The notes: generated by a model from the letters alone, not told the origin. DNA of 40,316 nt from Methanosarcina sp. UBA5 (GCF_002505485.1 NZ_DAVG01000028.1:37738-78053), one strand, 5' to 3'; numbered from the stretch's first letter, positions 17,056-26,042 are shown. Made by a program: numbers and translations.

Positions 17056-17862
17056 TTATCCTCCCGAAAGTAACTTTAGAAGCTTTTCGTGCACATATCC
17101 ATTGGATGCGACCATTTCTACTCTGGCTGTAACATTATCCGGAAGTCTCAGGGAATTCCCATACCCGTCTGTGACAAAACCTCCTGCTTCTGCCAGAATT
17201 AGTTGCCCTGCTGCAACATCCGTAACACGCAGAGCATTTCGAACATCTACAAGAGCATCAAGTCTTCCTGAGGCTACATAGCACAGTTCGAGAGCTACAC
17301 TCCCAAGCAACCTTACCCGCCTGATGTTCTTGTATATTTTTCGGGTTCTCTCTACATTTTGCCGGTAGCCGTAAACACTGACACACAATTCATTCAGATC
17401 CAAATTAATGGAAGGTTTGATGCTTTTTCCGTTAAGGTAAGCCCCTTTTCCGGCTTCGGCATAATATTCCTCAGACAATGCAAAGTTACTCACATACCCA
17501 AACCTTAGATCTGAAAGATCAAAGGAGGTCACAGCTAGTGAAATGCTGTAGAAAGGAATCCCTACAGAGGAATTATAGGTCCCGTCAAGAGGGTCAAGAA
17601 CAACTGAAAATTCAGGGGAGTCTCCTAAAATAAGCTCTCCCATTTCCTCACTTATAATCCTCATGGACCTGCCATCGGCTTTAAGAACCTCAAAGATAGC
17701 GTCCTCTGCTGCAAGATCTATTCTGGTAGTCGGCGTCCCGTCAGCTCCCATACAAACAAAGCTATATGCTGCATCAGTACCTTCAAGATCACAAATGGAG
17801 TCCGATGCGGCTTTGAAAGCCTCCCGCGATAATTTCAAAAAGCCTGAATCTGCTGAATCCAT
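17056..17862 (-). CDS. Fructose-1,6-bisphosphatase / inositol monophosphatase (class IV)
   Basis: 268 aa from ATG 17862; TTG 17892 would add 10 residues. Mg-dependent phosphatase with the family motifs IISEEMGEL, VLDPLDGTYNS (metal-binding DPLDGT), and TDVAAGQLILAEAGG near the C-terminus. Archaeal members hydrolyse both fructose-1,6-bisphosphate and inositol phosphates, serving gluconeogenesis or NADP phosphatase-type activity. Coupling to nadK is informative: archaeal IMPase-like proteins can dephosphorylate NADP, so the pair could balance NAD and NADP. That last point is inference. Confidence 0.87.
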   Translation of the reverse strand: MDSADSGFLKLSREAFKAASDSICDLEGTDAAYSFVCMGADGTPTTRIDLAAEDAIFEVLKADGRSMRIISEEMGELILGDSPEFSVVLDPLDGTYNSSVGIPFYSISLAVTSFDLSDLRFGYVSNFALSEEYYAEAGKGAYLNGKSIKPSINLDLNELCVSVYGYRQNVERTRKIYKNIRRVRLLGSVALELCYVASGRLDALVDVRNALRVTDVAAGQLILAEAGGFVTDGYGNSLRLPDNVTARVEMVASNGYVHEKLLKLLSGG

Positions 17863-18131
17863 ATTTGAACCATTTTTCCAATTGAAATACAAATTCTTTT
17901 GTGCTAATATGAATATTAGGATTAGGAGTTTTCGGTCTTTGATATTACTGGAAGATCAAAACCAGAATTTCAAAACCCCAATTTCATAGACTTACTTTTT
18001 TGTTATATCCTTATCGCTTAGAACTTGCTCATAGAAAATGAATTAAGGACAAAAAGTTTAGTTGGATATAACTGCACATTGATGTAGCCATATCCATAGT
18101 AAGTTTTGATTATTTGATCTAATCATGATAT

Positions 18132-18356
18132 TTATTGTCTAAATATATAATATAAAAAACAAACTGAGAAATAAATAGTCATGACCAGCATAGTCAACTC
18201 TATAACAAATTTTTGCATGTCTTTGATTTTAATATTTCTTTTGCTTAAACCAGTCGTTTTATAAACTGTTATTAAGTTTCGAAAGATGATTAAAATCAGA
18301 TTATTCGTCTGTACTGCAGATTTATCAATATCACTGATTACTACATCTATCTTCAT
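18132..18356 (-). CDS. Small protein with C-terminal membrane helix, 74 aa
   Basis: ATG 18356 is preceded by GAGGTG with a 5-nt spacer (revcomp of CACCTC at 18363-18368), a strong Methanosarcina-type ribosome site. The N-terminal part (MKIDVVISDIDKSAVQTNN) is hydrophilic with two hydrophobic stretches further on. Residues about 50-70 (LTMLVMTIYFSVCFLYYIF) form a membrane helix. No family recognised. The good ribosome site and membrane tail favour a real gene. Confidence 0.5.
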   Translation of the reverse strand: MKIDVVISDIDKSAVQTNNLILIIFRNLITVYKTTGLSKRNIKIKDMQKFVIELTMLVMTIYFSVCFLYYIFRQ

Positions 18357-18759
18357 TAGTACACCTCAGTATAAATTATTTCTGTCAGGGGAATGTAGTA
18401 ACAGATATTGATAGTAGCTGTATGACCAATACAAATGACAAAAGTACTTGACTTAACGAATGCCAACTAGATAAGTAAATTTAAAGGGAAACTACTTATA
18501 CTAGAGTACTTATACCCAGTTGATGTATGTAATATGGCAAAGGTATTCCTTTCGTCATTGTATATGGCTGTTCAAGATCTGGCAATCTTGAACAGCTACT
18601 AGTCAATTTTTTGGGTTAACTACATTCTATTTTTGTAACAATATCTTCTTCTTTGTTAGAATTCGTGTTCTATTAAAAATAGGACTCCAGATATTAGCAT
18701 TAGAAATCCAGAGCCCTCAAAAACTTGAGTCTCTATAGAGAGACTTTGATTCCGCAATC
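18357..18759. other. 400-nt spacer between small membrane gene and gap
   Basis: Holds the likely promoter of the 74-aa gene and one strong hairpin (18567-18596). The short plus-strand frame over the hairpin lacks a ribosome site. No gene called. Confidence 0.5.
18567..18596. terminator. 12-bp perfect stem-loop 3' of gap
   Basis: GCTGTTCAAGAT, loop CTGGCA, ATCTTGAACAGC: a perfect 12-pair stem with a 6-nt loop, lying about 165 nt beyond the gap stop codon. It could end gap transcription, or be a processed RNA structure. There is no long U-run directly after it on the minus strand, so terminator status is uncertain. Confidence 0.4.
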
Positions 18760-19776
18760 TTACTTGTTATACAGGCCAATAGCCTTATTTGTTTTTTCAA
18801 TTGACTTTGCACCGTCACTTTCAAGTTCCATCATAGCCCTGATAGCATCCACGTTTTCCGGAACTACAATCGATTCCTGATGGACAGCCTGGAAGAAGTA
18901 AAGTTCCTTGTCCTGTACAGTTATGGATTCAGGCCAGATACAGTTTTCCCACATATCGTTTCTGGGGCGCCTCATATCTCTAGCAAATTCCATAATTTCG
19001 GCTGTCGACGACATACCCTGTCCTACTAAACGGACCCTGGGCTGGGAACCATAGATGTTTTTAATATCTTCTACAGTGCAATCCTTATCGACTTCCATAT
19101 TCACAGTGTGTACATGCATTAGGGTTGTCGGAATCTTCAGGGCTGCACTTGTAATATTGATCTGCGGAAGCACACTTTTCACATCAGGCCCATGATGAGA
19201 CGGAAGCTTGATAGGATCGGGTACGATTGCATTAATTGGCCCTTTTTTTACATCGTTAGGATCGGTTGCTCTCCTTGCAAGAATTACCCTGACTTTTTTT
19301 ACCCCTAATTCTTTGTCTATCGGATAAATAGCCCTGCAAAGTGCTGTAGTATTACATGAGACAACCCTGACCAAGTCACGACCCACAGCCTGCTCGTAAT
19401 TGCAAATCGCATTAAATGAGAAACCTGCAAGTGAATGATCTTCGCCGCCCTGCCAGATTGCCTTTACCCCGGCTTTTTCATACATAGGCTTATTTCCTTC
19501 ACCAACTCCCCCAGGCGTGCAGTCCACAACCAGGTCAGCCTTTTCGACCATTTCTTCAATTGTGCCGGCTGCAGGCATCCCAGCTTTCTCAAAAGCTCCG
19601 AGATTTGCAGCTGGGGCATATATATCATATCCTAGCTGGTGAGCCACTGCAGCTTCATAGTTCGGCTTTGTTTTGGAAATTCCGATAACTTCCATATCGT
19701 CCTGAGCCCGTACAGCATCTGCGACTCTTTTTCCTATGGTTCCGTAACCATTTACTGCGATTTTTGCTTTAACCAT
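18760..19776 (-). CDS. gap: Glyceraldehyde-3-phosphate dehydrogenase, archaeal type II
   Basis: 338 aa from ATG 19776; an upstream TTG at 19785 is less likely because AGGAT sits 9 nt before the ATG. N-terminal Rossmann motif NGYGTIGKRVADAV (residues 9-22), and catalytic cysteine in VVSCNTTALCRAI (C141), the archaeal equivalent of the bacterial SCTTN loop. It catalyses glyceraldehyde-3-phosphate to 1,3-bisphosphoglycerate, in methanogens mainly in the gluconeogenic direction. A monocistronic gene with its own long upstream region. Confidence 0.93.
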   Translation of the reverse strand: MVKAKIAVNGYGTIGKRVADAVRAQDDMEVIGISKTKPNYEAAVAHQLGYDIYAPAANLGAFEKAGMPAAGTIEEMVEKADLVVDCTPGGVGEGNKPMYEKAGVKAIWQGGEDHSLAGFSFNAICNYEQAVGRDLVRVVSCNTTALCRAIYPIDKELGVKKVRVILARRATDPNDVKKGPINAIVPDPIKLPSHHGPDVKSVLPQINITSAALKIPTTLMHVHTVNMEVDKDCTVEDIKNIYGSQPRVRLVGQGMSSTAEIMEFARDMRRPRNDMWENCIWPESITVQDKELYFFQAVHQESIVVPENVDAIRAMMELESDGAKSIEKTNKAIGLYNK

Positions 19777-19785
19777 TTTATCCAA

Positions 19786-20692
19786 TCCTGTTTTATCTTA
19801 TACCCAACTTGATGTATAACCTAAATCACTGAAAATTTAAAATATTTCCGGATAGTAATTTTAGACTTTAGACGGTGGATTATAGAATCCAAAATGTGGA
19901 CATAAATTTAAAATGTATTTTCACAGAGTATTACTCTTCAGATACAACTATTTAACCAAATTTTGTTTGTTATAACTACCCGATGTGTGATCCAATATAC
20001 CACTTTAGTAGACATTCTTTGAACGTCTTGACTTAAGCTCAAAACTGGTATCTTAGATCATATTGAGTTATAGATAAGGTCAGATAAATGCTTTTCCCGA
20101 GAGATCTTATTAATTAAAGAAACTAGAAGAGAGATTCCTAAATTCTGGAGCTTACAGATCCTTTTCCTATAAGTTATGCCCAAAAACTGAGTAGTAAAGA
20201 GATATTTAGCCGCAAAAAAAATAATTGAGAAAACAATAAAATGTGAAAAAAGTGAGATTTTGTCAGCCCTCTTCTACATTTTTCATATAATAAATCCTCA
20301 TCTTTATGCTTTTTGCTCCCTTTCGCCTTCAAGCCAATCTAAAGCAAGCTCACGAGCTGCAGGTCAGACAATCGGTTTTCTGTATCGACTGTTCCGTAGA
20401 TGCCTTTACTGTTGTCTGAAATTTTCTTACATTTCTTTAACTTTCCCACTTCAAATCCAGTTGTTGTATATCATCTTATTATAAACGGCTCGCCCATACA
20501 CTTTCAGATAGATCGATAACAAGAAATGAAGAAACATCAGGGAACGACAAGAAACTGCAGGAAAAAAAGAAAATAGAAAAAGTCAGGAAAAGACATAAAG
20601 AGATATGAAAAGACAGGGAATGACAGAAAAAGACAGGATATATGAAAAGAATGTAAGATCTGAAAGAAGAGGTAAAAGGAAAAATAAAAAGT
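19786..20692. other. 900-nt spacer with decayed coding remnant
   Basis: Upstream of gap. On the minus strand, 20311-20366 reads PAARELALDWLEGEREQKA then stop, with the codon bias of a real C-terminus. It is interrupted upstream by a TGA and frame changes, so it looks like a gene relic. 20521-20650 is a purine-rich, quasi-repetitive tract (GAAAAGACAGG variants). On the minus strand it is a series of CTTTTC/TCTTTTTC pyrimidine runs just after the CooT-like gene, suitable as a multi-U archaeal terminator. Confidence 0.45.
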
Positions 20693-20881
20693 TTAATTTG
20701 CAAGGATAAGAGCTTCTCCCCGTGAGAAGTTAACTTCTTTGATTGAGCCTTCGACAGTCATTTGATCTCCGAGAATCCCGGTAAGCTGAATTGAATTACC
20801 TTCAACCAGGATCCTTGCTACAGAATCCATAATTCTCTCACGCTCATCTCCACGAAGCAAGAATACATTGAGTTCACACAT
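20693..20881 (-). CDS. CooT-family small protein (putative nickel or RNA binding)
   Basis: 62 aa, a typical CooT size. It begins MCELNVFLLRGDERERIMD, with the N-terminal Met-Cys conserved in the family; in characterised CooT that cysteine takes part in Ni(II) binding by a dimer. It ends GSIKEVNFSRGEALILAN, forming a small beta-barrel. AGGAG lies 9 nt before the ATG. In bacteria CooT serves carbon monoxide dehydrogenase; here there is no coo operon, so a general nickel role is only a suggestion. Next gene upstream is DUF89, 195 nt away on the same strand. Confidence 0.75.
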   Translation of the reverse strand: MCELNVFLLRGDERERIMDSVARILVEGNSIQLTGILGDQMTVEGSIKEVNFSRGEALILAN

Positions 20882-21076
20882 TTTTTTATTTCTCCTTACG
20901 ATTCATTTTAAATTTTTCAATTTTCGTCGGTCTTAATTTAGTATAAATACATTCTATGCCGTGGTATTAGCATTTCACTACATTCGTCAAATTGTTTTTA
21001 CACTATCCATAGCTAAGCCATAGCTATTAGTGAGCCTGATAGATAAGAAGCTTCCGAAATATCTCCAAGAAAAATC

Positions 21077-21958
21077 TCATGGATAGTTCAAAAGTTTTGC
21101 GACAGATAAGCCCTGTTCAAGCCCCAGGTCTTCAGCAACACACTCACATTTCGTAAGAAGCATGTACGCAATAGGCCCGAAGTTATGCTCGGAGAGGGTT
21201 TCGTAATTGGCCATGCCCTTGCTGATAATCAGGGTTGCATCTTTCATTGCTTGAAGCAGTTCGGCCGGAGCTTCCTCGATCAGGACACCTACAGCATTTG
21301 AACCTGTAGTCAGGATTCGATCGACTTTTTTATCTATTTGGAACTCTCTTACCTCTTCTAAAGTCACGTCTGTCAAAATCGGCCCGCCCCGGACTACAAG
21401 TGTAATCTTTCCACCGAGTTTTTTGATGATATCAAAAACAAGCGTATCAAAGAGAATTTCTCCGCAATTGTCTGCAATGTAAACAACATCCTGCATGAGC
21501 CCAAGCATTTCAGGCGTGTCATCCACATCAAGCCCGTGTTCAAAATATTTTCTAAAAGCAGCCTCAAACTTATCTTCACTGGCATCAAAGCCCATAATTC
21601 CAAAATCAAAGTAATTCGCAACCACGGATGCCAGCACTGCCCGCCTGAAAAGTTCCCCGTTATCCGGAGAATTTTCATAAATTTTTTCCTTCGCTACAGG
21701 CAGGACTTTCAGCGCAGCCTGGTTGATAAGTTTTTTTGTTACCTCATAAGGGTCATTGTCTCCCAGAACCTCATAACATTTTCTGTGAACTTTGGTGGCT
21801 ACTGAAGCAGATACTGCCTCGGGGCTGTAATGTTTGGTCACAACTTCAAGGCATTCCTTGATGGTCTTGCTTATAAGGTCTTCATCATCAGTAGAAAGCT
21901 TAGACTGGAAGTGTACTCTTGAAAGCAGGCAATAGGTACAGCGTGGGTTCATCTTCAT
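21077..21958 (-). CDS. DUF89 / ARMT1-like metal-dependent phosphatase
   Basis: 293 aa. N-terminal MNPRCTYCL cysteine pair; the conserved damage-control phosphatase motifs YIADNCGEILFDTLVF and LIISKGMANYETLSEH carry the Asp/Asn metal and phosphate ligands. Family members dephosphorylate damaged or side-product phosphometabolites, using Mn, Ni or Co. Start at ATG 21958, with ATG 21952 also possible; AGGAA lies 9 nt upstream. Archaeal DUF89 proteins with an N-terminal CxxC are a distinct subgroup, substrate unknown. The neighbouring CooT-like gene makes a metal link plausible but unproven. Confidence 0.82.
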   Translation of the reverse strand: MKMNPRCTYCLLSRVHFQSKLSTDDEDLISKTIKECLEVVTKHYSPEAVSASVATKVHRKCYEVLGDNDPYEVTKKLINQAALKVLPVAKEKIYENSPDNGELFRRAVLASVVANYFDFGIMGFDASEDKFEAAFRKYFEHGLDVDDTPEMLGLMQDVVYIADNCGEILFDTLVFDIIKKLGGKITLVVRGGPILTDVTLEEVREFQIDKKVDRILTTGSNAVGVLIEEAPAELLQAMKDATLIISKGMANYETLSEHNFGPIAYMLLTKCECVAEDLGLEQGLSVAKLLNYP

Positions 21959-22266
21959 AGGAACATTTCCTGTTTTTTGATCCGAAAATAGTTTTTGCCA
22001 GATTTATAGATATTTGCGGCAAATGTGATAAGAATTTACTCTTCTTGACAGAACAGATATTTAAAAAGGTAACTGAAACTGAAAAATCAAAAAGTTTAGA
22101 ACAGATGTACTAAGTAGACTCCACAACAATTAATGCAAAAAATCATAACATAAAACAGGGTAAGGAAAGAAGAGGAAAGTAAAACCGAAAAGTAATACAG
22201 GATACCTGGCATAAATTTTATCCTTAAAAGTAAATTCTTTATAGCATGAAACTGAAATAATTTATA
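21959..22266. promoter_or_regulatory. Divergent promoter region
   Basis: 308 nt between the divergent DUF89 and phosphatase-superfamily genes. It is AT-rich with TATA-like runs (ATATTTAAAAAGG near 22050 and TTTATAATG directly at the plus-strand start). No small gene or repeat is convincing. Confidence 0.35.
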
Positions 22267-23784
22267 ATGTTCCAGGCAGTCCGAGAATCCAGGTCTTTCC
22301 CATTTCTGTTTTTTCTTGTAACGCTTATTGTCTTTTTCATTTTTCCAGCCCCTGCCTCCGGACTGACCGAAGTGGAGGTAAATCCTGTTAATACACTCCA
22401 GGGCGCAGTCGTGCTGATCGTAGACGGCCTGAGTGCGCCTTTTATCTATCCTGAGCTTACACCGCATGCACTTGACGGCACGCCCCTTGAGAAAGCCGAA
22501 CTTGAAAATCTGCCAAAAATAAGTAAAGAAAGTGCTAGAGTTCTGGAATTCCGTGCTCCTCAAACCTTTACCGAAGGAGGAAATTCAGTCCTTGTCACGG
22601 GAAATCCGGGTGCGGACAGTGAGCTTGTAAGCTTCAAAGATGCCAACATTTTTGATATTCTACACAGAGAAGGCTATCTCTGTATTGCAGTTATGGAAAA
22701 AGGGGATTCCTGGTCAATCCGTGCCGAACAGGATGCTATTCTCAGGGATGAAAATAACTCGATAAATAAAATGAAAATTATCCTTGAGCAACCCGAACCT
22801 TCCCCTGACAGTCCGGAGGTACCTGAAGGACTGTTACAGGTTATGGAAAAAGCAGCTAATAAGGCGCCCGGATATGTTACATCAAAAGAGATCCGGGAAA
22901 GGTATAGTGGATATGACCGATGGGGAGTCAAGACTGCATGCGATATTGTTGAGTACATGGCCAGAAACAGGCCGGAACAAAAGTACCTGCTCACTGTCAA
23001 TGTAGGGGCTGTAGATTCAAGCGGGCACAACCGGGGTAATTATGGGTATATAGACTGCATTGAATGCCTTGATACCGAAATTTCTCCACTCTATGAGCTC
23101 TGCAAGAAAAATAACCTTGCCTTTGTACTGACCGCAGACCACGGGATGGGTTTTTCCAAAGACGATTCCAAAGGTGGGCACCAGTCCGAAAAATTCACTG
23201 ACACGGATGAAGCACAGCTCGTTCCCCTTATATTGCATGCTGAGGACGTTGAAAACGGAGTTCTCAGGGAAGAACACGGTCAGGAAGACTTTGCTCCTAC
23301 TCTGCTTGGAATTCTTGATATTCCAGACAGGCCAAGGTTTGCAGAAGGAAAACAGATCCTTCTAACGGACCATGTAAACCTGAAGGTGGAACTCCCGGAG
23401 AAGGGTTCTGTAGAACTCAGGAAGAATGGGAATGTGAAGGACGGAAATGCGAAAGATGGGAATGTTGTAGCTTCCCTGCAACATGATGACGAGTTCCTCT
23501 TTCTAGGGCTTGAGCCGGAAAGTACCTATACGGTCAGGGCTGCTCTTGATTCCGGAAACAACCTTGAAGAGCAGGAAAAAAAACTCACTCTTGAAACTGA
23601 CTCGGTACTGGAATTCTCTGAAAAAGGACAGAAAATAGAAGAAAATGGTGAAGATAATCCAGAATCAGATTCAGATTCAGGAAAAAATTCTACTGCTGGT
23701 TTCTCGAAAAAGGAATCTGGGAAATCTAATTCGAGCTTAACACACCTGATAGGATATCTTGTGAGAGTTCTTTGCAAAGTATAA
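22267..23784 (+). CDS. Secreted alkaline phosphatase superfamily protein, probably 3'-truncated
   Basis: 505 aa with an N-terminal signal (FPFLFFLVTLIVFFIFPAPA). Metal-site motifs of the superfamily are in order: VVLIVDGLSAPF (first Asp), TEGGNSVLVTG, NVGAVDSSGHNRG (Asp and His), and LTADHGMGFSKDDSKGGHQS (Asp-His and a further His). Substrate unknown. A Ser/Asp/Glu-rich linker follows (SDSDSGKNSTAGFSKKES), then SSLTHLIGYL, which looks like the entry to a C-terminal membrane helix. The chain then turns to VRVLCKV and stops, 24 nt before the integrase start. I infer that the native membrane anchor was cut by insertion of the element. There is no clear ribosome site at ATG 22267. Confidence 0.75.
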   Translation: MFQAVRESRSFPFLFFLVTLIVFFIFPAPASGLTEVEVNPVNTLQGAVVLIVDGLSAPFIYPELTPHALDGTPLEKAELENLPKISKESARVLEFRAPQTFTEGGNSVLVTGNPGADSELVSFKDANIFDILHREGYLCIAVMEKGDSWSIRAEQDAILRDENNSINKMKIILEQPEPSPDSPEVPEGLLQVMEKAANKAPGYVTSKEIRERYSGYDRWGVKTACDIVEYMARNRPEQKYLLTVNVGAVDSSGHNRGNYGYIDCIECLDTEISPLYELCKKNNLAFVLTADHGMGFSKDDSKGGHQSEKFTDTDEAQLVPLILHAEDVENGVLREEHGQEDFAPTLLGILDIPDRPRFAEGKQILLTDHVNLKVELPEKGSVELRKNGNVKDGNAKDGNVVASLQHDDEFLFLGLEPESTYTVRAALDSGNNLEEQEKKLTLETDSVLEFSEKGQKIEENGEDNPESDSDSGKNSTAGFSKKESGKSNSSLTHLIGYLVRVLCKV

Positions 23785-23807
23785 CATATCAAGTTGGGGT
23801 GTGAGTT

Positions 23808-25094
23808 ATGAAGATACCTGAATTAAAGAAAAATTCGATTATGCAGGAATGGTTAAGCACAGTTTCTAGTGATGCCTCTACTGATACTTATCTTTTGGGG
23901 ATGCAGCATTTCACAGAGTTCACAAAAAAGACGCCTGAAGAGCTGCTTGAGGAAGCAGAAGAGGAAGCAGGGCTGCTGATGCGAAAGAGACACATTAAAA
24001 ATTATCTCATTAATTTTAAAATCAGCTTGGTTGACAGAGGGATGGCGCCGCTTTCAATTAAAAGCTACATAACGCCTGTGAAATCGTTTTACAGATTTTT
24101 TGATATCGAGTTACCTAACCTACAAAAAAATAAAGCTACAACACTGCAGGAAAACAATGCCATTCCCGATAAGACTGATTTACAGGAAGTTTTAAAAGTA
24201 TGTGATCCTCTTGAAAAAGCAGTACTCTTGACGGCAGCATCGAGCGGTTTAGCCGCAGCCGAAATAATAAGCTTAAAGATTAGTGATTTTAAAAACGGTT
24301 ATGACAGCCTCACGGGGATAACAACGCTGAAACTAAGGCGCCAAAAAACAGAAATTGATTTTGTGACGTTTTTAACACCTGAAGCGACAAACGCAGTTAT
24401 GGAGTATCTGGAATTCAGGGAGCGAAGTGTAAAAACAGGTGAGATAAAAAGACAAAATCAACTGGAGAAGCAACGAATCAACAACGAGACTAATTTTTTA
24501 TTCTGTATCCGCCAAATAGAAGATGCCTTTTTAGTGAATAGAGCTGAAGAGCGCCGAAAGTTTACACGAGATGGACTGAGGGAGCTGTATAGAAGGCTAT
24601 CCGAAAAAGCTCGAAAAAACACAAAAAAGGGCAGCTATAATTTAATCCGATCACACAATATTCGAAAGTGGTTCAATTCTACCTTATTGAACGCGGGATG
24701 CGACTTTTTCACTGTTGAGGAGCTCATGGGACACCATTTGCCTGCAACGCAGGATCACTATTTCCGTGCTTCACCTGAGAAGTTGAAAGAAATTTACAAA
24801 AAGTATATTCCATTTTTAACAATACAAAAAGAGCTTGATTTGTCTGAAAGCGCAGAATACAGGGCAATTAAGACAGAAAACGACGTATTAAGAGCAGAAA
24901 CTGCAAAACATGTTGTAGAAAGGCAGGAAATTCAAGCACTGCAAAAAGAGGTGGCGAGATTGAGTGCGTTAACAGAGGTGAGAGTAAAATCGCTGCGCAG
25001 TGAGGCTTATCTAACAGTTGAGGAGCACTTGCAGGAAATTGAGGATTTGCGAAAAGCGGCACGGGAAAAAAGATTAAATTTAGAGCGGGCTTGA
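23808..25094 (+). CDS. Tyrosine recombinase / integrase, first catalytic Arg replaced
   Basis: 428 aa; ATG 23808 follows GGGGTGTG. Residues 1-110 form a SAM-like core-binding domain (TDTYLLGMQHFTEFTKKTPE). The catalytic domain runs from about 115 to 340. Box II HNIRKWFNSTLLNAG supplies His and Arg, ELMGHH supplies the next His, and DHYFRAS the Tyr nucleophile. The box I Arg, normally in TGLRxSE, is Ala here (SSGLAAAEIISLK). The C-terminal 90 residues are a charged coiled coil (ETAKHVVERQEIQALQKEV), a feature of some archaeal plasmid integrases. It sits at the element edge beside the disrupted gene, as expected for the integrating enzyme. Confidence 0.85.
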   Translation: MKIPELKKNSIMQEWLSTVSSDASTDTYLLGMQHFTEFTKKTPEELLEEAEEEAGLLMRKRHIKNYLINFKISLVDRGMAPLSIKSYITPVKSFYRFFDIELPNLQKNKATTLQENNAIPDKTDLQEVLKVCDPLEKAVLLTAASSGLAAAEIISLKISDFKNGYDSLTGITTLKLRRQKTEIDFVTFLTPEATNAVMEYLEFRERSVKTGEIKRQNQLEKQRINNETNFLFCIRQIEDAFLVNRAEERRKFTRDGLRELYRRLSEKARKNTKKGSYNLIRSHNIRKWFNSTLLNAGCDFFTVEELMGHHLPATQDHYFRASPEKLKEIYKKYIPFLTIQKELDLSESAEYRAIKTENDVLRAETAKHVVERQEIQALQKEVARLSALTEVRVKSLRSEAYLTVEEHLQEIEDLRKAAREKRLNLERA

Positions 25095-25100
25095 CCTGTG

Positions 25101-25362
25101 CTTCTTCTGCACCTGTTTTACTGAAGTAGTTGGGATAACTGCCGAGATAATAGTCCAGGATAATAATAAGATCTTCAATACCCAGGATAATAGTAAGATC
25201 TTCAATACCCAGGATAATAGTAAGATCTTCAATACCCAGGATAATAGTAAGAACCTGTAAGGGAAAGTACCTGGAAAATATTTGGAGAATACTCACGATT
25301 TAAGCTAGCAGAAGAAAGAAGATAAGGACTTAACCTACACTCCTTCTTCTGCACTTGTTTTA
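25101..25362. repeat. 20-bp direct repeat flanking the iterons
   Basis: CTTCTTCTGCACCTGTTTTA at 25101-25120 recurs with one mismatch (CTTCTTCTGCACTTGTTTTA) at 25343-25362. The pair brackets the 27-bp tandem repeats. Confidence 0.7.
25155..25256. repeat. Four 27-bp tandem direct repeats (iteron-like)
   Basis: Units start at 25155, 25182, 25209 and 25236, each beginning CCAGGATAATA and continuing through AAGATCTTCAATAC; the last unit is partial. They are nearly identical, head to tail, in AT-rich DNA just 3' of the integrase gene. A minus-strand frame through them is only a period-9 artefact. Such arrays serve as replication-initiator or regulator binding sites in plasmids. Confidence 0.85.
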
Positions 25363-25363
25363 T

Positions 25364-25375
25364 AGTTACGTAACT
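25364..25375. promoter_or_regulatory. 12-bp palindrome AGTTACGTAACT
   Basis: A perfect palindrome in the control region of the element, directly after the second 20-bp repeat. A candidate operator; the element encodes its own ribbon-helix-helix protein. Confidence 0.4.
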
Positions 25376-25590
25376 GTTTTTCTGAGTTTAGTTTACCACA
25401 ACAATATTTTTACAACCAGTTATGGTAGACTGTGTGAGTATTTTTAGTTAGGTTCCATTTAGAATAAAAAGGTTTAAGTACAAAGCGGCTTATCACCAGA
25501 TTTGCCGCACCCTTTACAAAAAGCTAGTTTTAAAATCAAGACCTGGTCACCATATACATACATATCTTTTCATGTAAAACTAGTAGCGCA

Positions 25591-25603
25591 AGTTGCCGCA
25601 ACT
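25591..25603. promoter_or_regulatory. 13-bp palindrome AGTTGC-C-GCAACT
   Basis: A perfect dyad with one central base, about 110 nt before the TATA box of the ribbon-helix-helix gene. A candidate operator. Confidence 0.4.
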
Positions 25604-25690
25604 GATTCCATTTAACTTGCAAAATATATTTAGATTATTCTGCGGATTTATAATGTCGTATTTTCTGACAAAATGCGGTGTAAAATGTCG

Positions 25691-25722
25691 AAAGTTTATA
25701 AAGAAAAGTTAAAGTTTATATA
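25691..25722 (+). promoter_or_regulatory. TATA promoter(s) of the replication operon
   Basis: AAAGTTTATA occurs twice 20 nt apart (25691 and 25711). The second reads AAAGTTTATATA, a good BRE/TATA pair that would start transcription near 25745, about 28 nt before the ribbon-helix-helix start codon. Confidence 0.55.
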
Positions 25723-25772
25723 CTTGGAACATAAAGTAATATATGTCAAGGAAAGTTTGGAGATGAAAAAGC

Positions 25773-25928
25773 TTGTCGATATTTGGAAACAAATACTCAA
25801 TTGTGGCATACGTGCCGGAACATATTGTTGATAGGATCGATTATGAACGCGGGACACAAAGCCGGTCTGCATTCGTCACAGAAATACTGGAAAACTATTG
25901 CAAAATAAGCACAGAGGTATTATAAAAG
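25773..25928 (+). CDS. Ribbon-helix-helix (CopG-like) regulator, 51 aa
   Basis: TTG start at 25773, with GGAGATGA just upstream as ribosome site. The sequence (MSIFGNKYSIVAYVPEHIVD, then RIDYERGTQSRSAFVTEILE) shows the RHH pattern: a beta strand (YSIVAYVP), helix 1 (EHIVDRIDYERG), turn and helix 2 (SRSAFVTEILENYC). These are dimeric DNA-binding proteins, often copy-number or autorepressors on plasmids. It is the first gene of the replication cluster, and operator-like palindromes lie upstream. Confidence 0.75.
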
Positions 25929-26042
25929 AGAAGGCTACATTAAACTACAAGGCTCACGTTCAAAAAGGTTCCCGCCTACTGAATAGAGCCTCGCAGTCTG
26001 TGTTAATTCCCAAACCTCACCAAAAGTTTAGGAGAAATCTCT

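Noticed and set aside
24868..25296. Minus-strand 142-aa frame with repeated TIILGIEDL
   Set aside because: It is created by the 27-bp iterons (27 is a multiple of 3) and overlaps the integrase end; no ribosome site or family resemblance.
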